A DNA stretch of 10,241 nucleotides from Sphingomonadaceae bacterium. GTDB lineage: Bacteria > Pseudomonadota > Alphaproteobacteria > Sphingomonadales > Sphingomonadaceae. The DNA lies in the NCBI GenBank assembly GCA_019239785.1, contig JAFAZM010000301.1, positions 1-10,241 on the forward strand, in the 5' to 3' direction. Below, piece after piece: positions 1 through 5,937 of the stretch. The position numbers and the translations under genes are program-made. Within the stretch, counting starts at the first letter, position 1. Every line of letters begins with the position of its first letter. The notes under the pieces were generated by a model, which was given only the letters and a program-made list of their open reading frames with translations, had not been told where the DNA came from and searched no databases.

Positions 1-188
1 ACTACAAGGTGCGCGAGCACAGCCTCGCCAAGGTTCCCTACCTCCTCGTCCTCGGCAAGCGCGAGGCGGAGGAGCGGACGGTGGCGCTGCGGCCTTTGGG
101 CGCCGATGCGCGCCAGGAAGTGGTCCCCCTCGACGGCCTCGCCGCCCGCCTCAGCGCCGAGGCGCTGCCGCCGGATCTTCGGGTGTAA
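1..188 (+). CDS. thrS: Threonyl-tRNA synthetase, C-terminal end (partial)
   Basis: This is the last 61 residues plus the TAA stop (186-188) of a gene that begins outside the window; the reading frame starts at base 3. ThrS charges tRNA-Thr with threonine in the cytoplasm, and this part belongs to the C-terminal anticodon-binding domain. The visible protein reads YKVREHSLAKVPYLLVLGKR and then EAEERTVALRPLG. This matches the family's conserved last strand and helix (the LAKVPY-LLVLGKREAEE-TVALR pattern). The nearby infC gene supports the call, because thrS and infC are neighbours in many bacteria. About 90% of the protein is missing at the window edge, so the catalytic core and zinc-site residues cannot be inspected. 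The gene ends 62 bases before the stop of the convergent membrane-protein gene. Confidence 0.93.
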   Translation, partial: YKVREHSLAKVPYLLVLGKREAEERTVALRPLGADARQEVVPLDGLAARLSAEALPPDLRV

Positions 189-222
189 TCTGGGCAGATG
201 ACGATGAGAGGTGCAGCATCGA

Positions 223-245
223 CCCTCCTCCCGCCGGGGAGAGGG
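223..245. repeat. Small palindrome between convergent gene ends
   Basis: CCCTC (223-227) pairs with GAGGG (241-245). After one bulged C (228), TCCC (229-232) pairs with GGGA (237-240), leaving a four-base loop (GCCG). That gives nine pairs with one bulge. It lies between the thrS stop and the stop of the minus-strand membrane-protein gene, so it could help end transcripts from both sides. Neither side carries a run of T, so it is not a standard intrinsic terminator. It may equally be a dispersed intergenic palindrome. Confidence 0.45.
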
Positions 246-250
246 AGTAC

Positions 251-1690
251 TCAGCGACCGAACAAACAGAGCGAGGCCTGCTCCCCACCGGCGGTCGTCA
301 CGACTTCCCGGCGCTCGATCCGCCAGCCGGCGCGGAACCGCTCCACCTCCTCGCAGCGCCCGAGCGCCACGATCATGTAACGCCGGGCCCCGGGCGGATC
401 GACCGGGAGCGCCTGCACGCCGGGCACCAAAGTCAGGAAGCGGCGGCTGGCATCGTCCACCGCGAGCGTCGGCCCCAGCTCCCGCGCCCAGGCGGCGGCC
501 GCCGGCTCGAGTCCGTTAAGGTCGGGCACGGTGGCGAGATAGGCCAGGTTCATGCCGACGGTGACGAGGCCGACCACCGCGGCGATGGCCCTGCTGCCGG
601 CGCGCCACATCGCCACGGCCTGCACCGCGATGATCGTCGCGCCGATCGCGCCGACCGGCAGGAACATGCGTGGCTTGGGGTCGATCGCGAAGGCATAGGT
701 GATCGCGCCGAAATAGAGGATCGCCGCGCCGAGCAGCCAGAGCAGAGCGCGACCCTGCGCCTCCCTGGGCGACGGCCGCTTGAGCGCGAGCAGCAGCAGG
801 GCGGCGATCAGCAGCGTGCCCATCGCCGGATTGGCGAGCAGGTTCAGCAGGGGATCGATCGTCCAATGGACGTGTTTCCCCATCGCCGGGCGCCAGGCGG
901 CGATATAATCGGGGTTGAACAGGGGCCCGCGCGCGCTGCGGAAGCCGGGCGGCAATTCGGCGCTGGGAATGCTGGTATGGCCGAGCGACAGGCGCCAGCT
1001 GTGCAGAGGATCGCCGAGCCAGAGCCAATAAGCCGCCATTTCGGCGCCGAACGCCAAAGCGAGGCCGAGCGCCGCAGGCGCGGCAAGCCGGCCCAGCTTC
1101 GGCAGCGCGGCCACGGCAAGCGCCGCGATCGGCAGCCAGGCCAGCGCGCTCGGCCTGGTGAGGATGGCGAGGCCGAGCAGCGCGCCGCCGAGCAGCGCTT
1201 CGCGCCTGCGTCTGCTGCGCGCCGCCGCCTCGATCAACAGCAAGGCGCCAAGCACGAAGGCGAGCTCGGCCGTGTCGACATTGGGCTGGAGCAGCACGAG
1301 GGCGATCGAGGGCAGGGTCGCCAGCAGCACGCCCGCGACGATCGCCTCCGCGCGGCCGAAGCGGCGTTCGACCAGCAAAGTGAACAGGACCAATGCGAGC
1401 GCAGCGTAAAGCAGCGGCACGAGCCCGACCATCACCCGGCTTTCGCCGCCGAGCGCAAGCAGCGCCGCCATCGGCGCGACCAGGGGAAAGCGCGCCCACC
1501 AATGACTCTCGGGCACGCAGAGGCCGTGATGCGCCGCCGCGCAGCGCGCCGCCTCCAGATAGTGCCAGTCGTCGGCGCCGCCGCCGCGATAGCCGGCATG
1601 GTTGATCACGAGCGCGACGAGCAAGGCGGCGAGCGCGACCGCACTTGCCGGTGGGCGCCGCCATTCCCATCTGTTCACCGCGCCCGCCAT
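251..1690 (-). CDS. Multi-pass membrane glycosyltransferase-like protein (GT-C, GT39/PMT type)
   Basis: The 479-residue protein is mostly hydrophobic, with roughly ten predicted membrane segments. The first is at about residues 15-30, and a soluble tail of about 80 residues ends the protein. An acidic pair, D40-D41 in GGADDWHYLEAARC, follows the first membrane segment. This is where GT-C enzymes carry the acidic residues of their first external loop, which take part in sugar transfer from a polyprenyl-phosphate donor. The segment LGLAILTRPSALAWLP at about residues 173-188 is also typical of GT39/PMT_2-like proteins. Its role would be moving a sugar onto a lipid or protein at the periplasmic face of the inner membrane; the substrate is unknown. 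The chosen ATG (1688-1690) begins just before the first membrane segment and has a G-rich stretch upstream. A GTG at 1694 opens a different frame and was not used. The gene lies antisense between thrS and infC. It could instead be an uncharacterised membrane protein of similar shape. Confidence 0.72.
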   Translation of the reverse strand: MAGAVNRWEWRRPPASAVALAALLVALVINHAGYRGGGADDWHYLEAARCAAAHHGLCVPESHWWARFPLVAPMAALLALGGESRVMVGLVPLLYAALALVLFTLLVERRFGRAEAIVAGVLLATLPSIALVLLQPNVDTAELAFVLGALLLIEAAARSRRRREALLGGALLGLAILTRPSALAWLPIAALAVAALPKLGRLAAPAALGLALAFGAEMAAYWLWLGDPLHSWRLSLGHTSIPSAELPPGFRSARGPLFNPDYIAAWRPAMGKHVHWTIDPLLNLLANPAMGTLLIAALLLLALKRPSPREAQGRALLWLLGAAILYFGAITYAFAIDPKPRMFLPVGAIGATIIAVQAVAMWRAGSRAIAAVVGLVTVGMNLAYLATVPDLNGLEPAAAAWARELGPTLAVDDASRRFLTLVPGVQALPVDPPGARRYMIVALGRCEEVERFRAGWRIERREVVTTAGGEQASLCLFGR

Positions 1691-1707
1691 TCACCCCCCA
1701 TTCACGC

Positions 1708-1737
1708 GCTATCGGCGGAAAGTCTTCTTACCGTCAA
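1708..1737 (-). promoter_or_regulatory. Possible promoter for the glycosyltransferase-like gene
   Basis: On the minus strand, TTGACG (1732-1737) matches the sigma-70 -35 box in five of six positions. It is followed after 18 bases by GATAGC (1708-1713), a weak -10 match. Transcription would start about ten bases before the start codon at 1690. The -10 box is poor, so this is tentative. Confidence 0.25.
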
Positions 1738-1738
1738 C

Positions 1739-1773
1739 GGGAGGCGTTCGCTCGCCTTCCCTTCGCTGCGAAG
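1739..1773 (+). promoter_or_regulatory. Hairpins in the presumed infC leader
   Basis: GGGAGGCG (1739-1746) pairs with CGCCTTCCC (1753-1761) with one bulged base, around a six-base loop. It is followed at once by a small stem, CTTCG (1761-1765) with CGAAG (1769-1773). Both lie 48-82 bases upstream of the infC start. If the infC transcript begins upstream of 1739, these would fold in its leader. No clear infC promoter was seen, so a regulatory role is only a possibility. Confidence 0.3.
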
Positions 1774-1807
1774 TGCGACTAGAGAACGGCGCAACCAACC
1801 AACGATC

Positions 1808-1812
1808 AGGAG
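1808..1812 (+). promoter_or_regulatory. Shine-Dalgarno sequence that fixes the infC start
   Basis: AGGAG lies eight bases before the AUA codon at 1821-1823. It is the only strong ribosome-binding site in the 120 bases before the conserved IF-3 sequence. The in-frame GTG at 1773 has nothing comparable upstream, so this site is the main reason for choosing AUA as the start. Confidence 0.7.
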
Positions 1813-1820
1813 AAACCGAC

Positions 1821-2363
1821 ATACGTCCTCCACTCACCCGGCGACCGACCCCGCCGCCGCTCAATGGCCCCCGCTTCAACGAATTCATTACCGTGCCGAA
1901 GGTGCGCGTGATCGATGAGAATGGCGAGAATCTCGGGGTCCTGCTGACAGCCGAAGCGATCGAGCAGGCCGCCGACGTCGGCCTCGACCTCGTCGAGGTG
2001 TCGCCCAATGCCGATCCGCCGGTCTGCAAGTTCTTGGATGTCGGCAAGTACAAATATGAGGCCCAAAAAAAGGCCAACCTCGCCCGCAAGTCGCAGAAGA
2101 CGCAGGAGATCAAGGAGATCAAGATGCGTCCGAACATCGACGACCACGATTACGACACCAAGATGAAGAAGGTCTTCTCCTTCATCGGCGAGGGCGACAA
2201 GGTGAAGATCACCCTGCGCTTCCGCGGCCGTGAGCTGGCCCATGGCGAGCTCGGCATGCAGCTCCTGCAGCGCGTTCAGGCGGACGTCTCGGAAACCGCC
2301 AAGGTCGAGCAGCACCCGCGCATGGAAGGGCGCCAGATGCTGATGGTGCTCGCCCCCAAGTGA
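1821..2363 (+). CDS. infC: Translation initiation factor IF-3, AUA start
   Basis: IF-3 binds the 30S ribosomal subunit, keeps it apart from 50S, and checks the initiator tRNA and start codon. The protein has the family layout. The N-domain begins at about GPRFNEFI (residues 16-23) and includes KVRVIDENGENLGV and DLVEVSPNADPPVCKFLD. A charged linker follows (about 80-100, KKANLARKSQKTQEIKEIK). The C-domain contains MRPNIDDHDYDTK and LRFRGRELAHGELG and ends QMLMVLAPK. Starting at AUA (1821) gives 180 residues, the length of E. coli IF-3. The frame stays open further upstream to an ATG at 1602, but that would add about 70 basic, non-conserved residues. The only in-frame GTG nearby (1773) lacks a ribosome-binding site. 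Rare starts are known for infC: E. coli uses AUU, which lets IF-3 repress its own synthesis. rpmI and rplT do not follow. Confidence 0.95.
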   Translation: MRPPLTRRPTPPPLNGPRFNEFITVPKVRVIDENGENLGVLLTAEAIEQAADVGLDLVEVSPNADPPVCKFLDVGKYKYEAQKKANLARKSQKTQEIKEIKMRPNIDDHDYDTKMKKVFSFIGEGDKVKITLRFRGRELAHGELGMQLLQRVQADVSETAKVEQHPRMEGRQMLMVLAPK

Positions 2364-2806
2364 CGCGAAGCGTCACCCCGGCGCAGGCCGGGGTCTCGCG
2401 GAGACCCACCGTGACGTCTGTCCCGAGATGCCGGCTTTCGCCGGCATGACGAAATTCGGGTTGGGATTGGGCCGTCCCAAATCGCTCGCAAGGGAGGGCT
2501 TCCGTATAGGGAGCCCGCCTTTGCCCTCCTAAGTCCATCCGACCGCCCGCGCGCGCCGTCCTGCGGGCCTGCGGCGCCGTCCAAAGCGCAGAGAGCGGCC
2601 GCCAGGTGCGCCGCCGGCTGATTCCGGAAAAGCCCGCTTTCCGTAACGGCAGCTTTCCAGACTAGTTTCAGACTGCAACGATTATGTTGCGGATTTGCAA
2701 TGAACGCCCTGAAACCAACGGGAAACCGCGGGTTTTGCGCTGGCGGAAAAGCCACATTCGGAGTAGCTCTCGGCAAAACAAGACAAGCTTTTGGGGAGGA
2801 AAGTTC
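2364..2806. other. Intergenic region between infC and the TonB-dependent receptor gene
   Basis: This 443-bp spacer holds the paired palindrome at 2371-2451. It also holds a small inverted repeat, GCAAC (2675-2679) with GTTGC (2686-2690), about 120 bases before the receptor gene. The receptor's promoter should lie in the second half, but I found no -35/-10 pair good enough to call. Short open frames crossing this region look like translated repeat DNA, not genes. No RNA gene is recognisable. Confidence 0.6.
2371..2451. repeat. Paired-hairpin dispersed palindromic repeat
   Basis: Two hairpins sit back to back. ACCCCGGC (2375-2382) pairs with GCCGGGGT (2387-2394) around GCAG. ATGCCGGC (2428-2435) pairs with GCCGGCAT (2440-2447) around TTTC. 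Outer arms CGTCA (2371-2375) and TGACG (2447-2451) close the unit. An alternative stem, GGGTCTC (2391-2397) with GAGACCC (2401-2407), competes with the first. This layout matches the repeat type common between genes in alphaproteobacteria. It starts eight bases after the infC stop and could protect or end that transcript, but there is no T run. Confidence 0.75.
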
Positions 2807-5623
2807 ATGTCGAAGAGCTTCTGGCTGCTGTCAGCCGGCATCACCGCGCTCGCCACGCCCGCTTATGCGCAACCCGATGCGAACCAGCCGGCTCAGCCGA
2901 GCGCCACCCAAGCCGCCGCGCCCGAGAGCGAGAACGGCCAGGACATCGTCGTCACCGCCCAGGGCCGCCGCCAGCTGCTGCAGGACGTGCCGCTCGCGGT
3001 GCAGGCGGTCGGCGGCGAGCAATTGCAGAATACCGGCGCCAGCGACATCCGCCAGCTCAACCAGCTCGCCCCCTCCCTGCTCGTCTCCTCGACCGGCACC
3101 GAGGCGAACGGCTCGGCCCGTATCCGCGGCATCGGCACGGTCGGCGACAATCCGGGCCTGGAAAGCTCGGTCGCCGTGTTCATCGACGGCGTCTACCGCT
3201 CGCGCAGCGGCATCGGCCTCAACGAGCTCGGCGAGGTCGAGCGGATCGAGGTGCTGCGCGGCCCGCAGGGCACCTTGTTCGGCCGCAACGCGTCGGCCGG
3301 CCTGATCTCGATCATCACCCGCCGCCCGGAATTCCAGTTCGGCGGCTCCGCCGATCTCAGCTACGGCAATTACAATTACGTCCGCGGCGCCCTCGACCTC
3401 ACCGGCCCGATCGGCGAGCATGTCGCCTTCCGCCTCGACGGCGTCTACACGCGGCGCGACGGCTTCTACCATGTCGTCAATGCCGCGAACGGCACCGAGA
3501 CCCGCGTCAACGACCGCAACCGCGCCTTCGTCCGCGGCCAGCTGCTGTTCGAGCCGGGCAGCAACCTCTCGGTCCGCCTGATCGGCGATTACACCTGGCG
3601 CAACGAATCCTGCTGCGGCGCCACCTATATCAGCACGCTGGAAACCTTCGATCCGACGCCCGGCCAGCTCGGCGACTTCGCCATCCGCCAGCCGGGCGAT
3701 GGCGGCTCGCCCTCCGGCAACCGCATCGTCGACGTGCTCACCAGCCTCGGCGGCACCTTCCCCGGCGCCGGCGATCCGTTCAACCGCCGCATCTCGCTGA
3801 CCCCCGGCACGACCTACAAGGGCCGGACCACCGACTGGGGGGTCTCGGGCGAGCTCAATTGGGACATCAGCCCGCATGCCCGGCTGACCTCGATCACCGC
3901 CTATCGCGGCTATCGCTCCTATTCGCCGTCCGACACCGATTATTCGAACGTCGACATCCTGCGCCGCAACGACGACGACAATGCCTTCCGCGACTTCCGC
4001 ACCTTCACCCAGGAGGTGCGGCTGCAGGGCTCGGCGCTGAACGGCTTCCTCGACTGGCTGATCGGCGGCTATTATGCGAGCGAGAAACTGCACGTCCGCG
4101 ACAATCTGACTTTCGGCAGCCAGTACGGCGCCTTCGCCTCCTGCCGGCTGGTCGCAACGATCAACCCCAATCCGGCGCTGCGCAATCCGGCCGCGCCCGG
4201 CTGCCTCAGCCCGGTCGGTATCGCGACGCTCACCGGCGCCTTCGGCGGCGCCGCGCCGGTGTTCATCGCCGGCCTCAACCGGCTCAGCACCGTCAACAAT
4301 GTCGGCGACAACAACGCCAATTATTTCCAGAACAGCCACAATTGGGCGGTCTTCACCCACAACATCTTCAACATCACCGACACGCTCTCGGTGACGATCG
4401 GCCTGCGCTACACCCATGAGAGCAAGGATTTCTCGGCCAATTTCAATAACTCCAACACCATCTGCCCGACCCAGCAGGCCTTCTTCGCGCCCTTCCTGAC
4501 CGGCGGCGCGGCGGCCTTTCCGGCCTCGCTCCAGGGGCTGGCCGCGGGCGTCGTCAACCTGACCTGCCAGGGCAACAGCTCGAGCTCGTTGAATGCGCTC
4601 AACCTGAGCGACCATCGCCGCGAGGGCGAGTGGACCGGCACCGGCATCCTCTCCTGGAAGCCGACCTCGCGGCTGCTCATCTACGCCAGCTATTCGCGCG
4701 GCTACAAAGCGGGCGGCTTCAACCTCGATCGCTCCGCGCTCGGCCAGCCGATCTTCTCGCCGTCCGATCCGCGTCAGTTCGGCGGCCGCGGCGCCGGCTT
4801 CAACACCGCCAATCTGCAGTTCGATCCAGAGATCGTCCGCTCCTGGGAGGCCGGCTTCAAGTGGACGCAGCGCAGCTTCGTCTTCAACCTCGCCGCCTTC
4901 CGCGAATCGTTCAGCAACTTCCAGCTGAACACGTTCAACGGCTCGGTCTTCCTGGTGCAGAACATCAACGGCTGCAGCACCTCGCTCGGCACGACCGATT
5001 CCGACCCGAGCGCCGCCACCGGCGCCTGCGCGCCGGGCAGCGTCAACGACGGCGTGATCTCGACCGGCGTCGAGGCCGAGCTGGCCCTTTATCCGGTGCA
5101 CGACCTGCAGATAACCGCGGGCCTGACCTATGCGAACACGCATTATCGGGGCGATCTGGTCGGGCGCGACAACGGCACGCCGCTCGATCCGGCCCTGTTC
5201 CTGCTGCCGGGCAGGAATCTCTCGAACGCGCCGAAGATCACCGCGACCGGCTCGATCGCCTGGACGCCGCCGATTCCGGGCACCAATCTGAGCGCGCTCT
5301 TCTACGTCGATACGCGCATCACCGGCGACTACAACACCGGCTCGGACCTGTTCCCGGAGAAGATCCAGGACGGCTACGCCCTGGTCAATGCCCGCCTCGG
5401 CATTCGCGGGCCGGACCAGCGCTGGTCGATCGAGCTCTGGGCGCAGAACCTGCTCAACCAGGATTACCAGCAGGTCGCGTTCAACACGCCGTTCCAGGGC
5501 TCGAACTCGGTGGCCCATGTCGAGAACTTCGGCGCGCCGAGCTTCGCCACTGCGAACCAGCTCTTCTCGAGCTTCCTCGCCGAGCCGCGCACCTTCGGCG
5601 TCACCGGCCGCTTCCGCTTCTGA
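2807..5623 (+). CDS. TonB-dependent outer-membrane receptor
   Basis: The 938-residue protein has the full receptor layout. A signal peptide covers residues 1-21 (cleavage expected after ATPAYA), and a TonB-box-like DIVVTA lies at 46-51. The plug domain spans about 58-175, with the markers SARIRGIG, VAVFIDGVYRSR and VERIEVLRGPQGTLFGRNAS. A long beta-barrel follows and ends in a terminal aromatic residue (VTGRFRF). Such receptors import scarce or bulky nutrients such as iron chelates, vitamin B12, sugars and aromatic compounds, using energy passed on by TonB-ExbBD. The substrate cannot be read from the sequence. The start at 2807 follows GGGGAGGA (2793-2800) at good spacing and begins the signal peptide; an upstream in-frame ATG at 2684 would bury it. 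Eight cysteines occur as four close pairs (269/270, 446/466, 553/587, 723/741), probably in outer loops. The gene stands alone with its own terminator. Confidence 0.96.
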   Translation: MSKSFWLLSAGITALATPAYAQPDANQPAQPSATQAAAPESENGQDIVVTAQGRRQLLQDVPLAVQAVGGEQLQNTGASDIRQLNQLAPSLLVSSTGTEANGSARIRGIGTVGDNPGLESSVAVFIDGVYRSRSGIGLNELGEVERIEVLRGPQGTLFGRNASAGLISIITRRPEFQFGGSADLSYGNYNYVRGALDLTGPIGEHVAFRLDGVYTRRDGFYHVVNAANGTETRVNDRNRAFVRGQLLFEPGSNLSVRLIGDYTWRNESCCGATYISTLETFDPTPGQLGDFAIRQPGDGGSPSGNRIVDVLTSLGGTFPGAGDPFNRRISLTPGTTYKGRTTDWGVSGELNWDISPHARLTSITAYRGYRSYSPSDTDYSNVDILRRNDDDNAFRDFRTFTQEVRLQGSALNGFLDWLIGGYYASEKLHVRDNLTFGSQYGAFASCRLVATINPNPALRNPAAPGCLSPVGIATLTGAFGGAAPVFIAGLNRLSTVNNVGDNNANYFQNSHNWAVFTHNIFNITDTLSVTIGLRYTHESKDFSANFNNSNTICPTQQAFFAPFLTGGAAAFPASLQGLAAGVVNLTCQGNSSSSLNALNLSDHRREGEWTGTGILSWKPTSRLLIYASYSRGYKAGGFNLDRSALGQPIFSPSDPRQFGGRGAGFNTANLQFDPEIVRSWEAGFKWTQRSFVFNLAAFRESFSNFQLNTFNGSVFLVQNINGCSTSLGTTDSDPSAATGACAPGSVNDGVISTGVEAELALYPVHDLQITAGLTYANTHYRGDLVGRDNGTPLDPALFLLPGRNLSNAPKITATGSIAWTPPIPGTNLSALFYVDTRITGDYNTGSDLFPEKIQDGYALVNARLGIRGPDQRWSIELWAQNLLNQDYQQVAFNTPFQGSNSVAHVENFGAPSFATANQLFSSFLAEPRTFGVTGRFRF

Positions 5624-5642
5624 AGCGGGGCACGGGCAAGAG

Positions 5643-5673
5643 GGCCCTCGCCGGCAACGGCGGGGGCCTTTTT
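5643..5673 (+). terminator. Intrinsic terminator of the TonB-dependent receptor gene
   Basis: GGCCCTCGCC (5643-5652) pairs with GGCGGGGGCC (5659-5668), ten pairs including one G-U, around a six-base loop (GGCAAC). It is followed directly by five T (5669-5673). It begins 20 bases after the receptor stop codon. This is a textbook Rho-independent terminator on the plus strand. Confidence 0.9.
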
Positions 5674-5725
5674 GCTGAGCAGCGGAGTTAGAGTTAGAGC
5701 ACCGTGCGTTAAATGCGAACCACGT

Positions 5726-5841
5726 CGCTCATCCTGAGTAGGGACTGAGCTTGGCGAAGGCCCGTATCGAAGGACCGCTCGAGTGTGCTGCGTCCTTCGA
5801 TACGCCGGTTCGCCAAGCTCACCGGCTACTCAGGATGAGCG
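5726..5841. repeat. 116-bp composite inverted repeat
   Basis: Three perfect paired blocks are nested in order. CGCTCATCCTGAGTAG (5726-5741) pairs with 5826-5841 (16 bp). GAGCTTGGCGAA (5747-5758) pairs with 5809-5820 (12 bp). GTATCGAAGGAC (5764-5775) pairs with 5792-5803 (12 bp). The blocks are separated by five-base mismatched steps placed symmetrically on both sides, with a 16-base loop. That is 40 pairs in one long imperfect hairpin. The wording resembles dispersed intergenic palindromes of sphingomonads. No coding sequence or transposase accompanies it. Confidence 0.85.
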
Positions 5842-5870
5842 AGTCGGGATTAGCGCACGCCACTCTAGCC

Positions 5871-5898
5871 CGTCATCCCGGCCGTCGCCGGGATGACG
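5871..5898. repeat. Perfect 12-bp palindrome, dispersed-repeat type
   Basis: CGTCATCCCGGC (5871-5882) pairs perfectly with GCCGGGATGACG (5887-5898) around the loop CGTC. Its arms resemble those of the paired element at 2371-2451, so the two probably belong to one family. It lies 40 bases beyond the stop of the minus-strand cytochrome gene and could stall or protect that transcript. No T run follows on either strand. Confidence 0.75.
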
Positions 5899-5937
5899 CG
5901 AGACGTGCGCGGCCCCAAGTCCCGCCGGCCGGCCGGC

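Larger units (their letters stand above)
5624..5937. other. Intergenic region between two convergent gene ends
   Basis: This 314-bp region separates the stop of the receptor gene from the stop of the diheme cytochrome gene. It contains the receptor's terminator (5643-5673), a 116-bp composite inverted repeat (5726-5841), a perfect 12-bp palindrome (5871-5898) and a short run of CCGG repeats next to the cytochrome stop. No gene is supported here; a short frame across the inverted repeat is incidental. Confidence 0.7.

Noticed and set aside
1602..1820. N-terminal extension of infC to the ATG at 1602 or the GTG at 1773
   Set aside because: The extra residues are not IF-3-like, neither start has a convincing ribosome-binding site, and the longer version overlaps the start of the divergent gene.
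866..1918. Plus-strand frame of 350 codons over the glycosyltransferase-like gene and the infC start
   Set aside because: It is charged, low-complexity sequence running across a gene boundary, and it overlaps infC out of frame. The opposite strand shows a coherent membrane protein.
2209..2776. Short minus-strand frames between infC and the receptor gene
   Set aside because: Their translations across 2371-2451 are translated palindromic repeat, a common source of false small genes in alphaproteobacteria.
2684..2806. Earlier in-frame ATG for the TonB-dependent receptor
   Set aside because: It would place 41 basic residues ahead of a clear signal peptide. The strong Shine-Dalgarno sequence is directly before 2807.
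2831..5518. Open frame of 895 codons on the minus strand opposite the receptor gene
   Set aside because: It is a shadow of the receptor's GC-biased codon use. Its translation is a low-complexity mix of Ala, Arg, Glu, Val and Asp with no domain, and the plus-strand protein is unmistakable.
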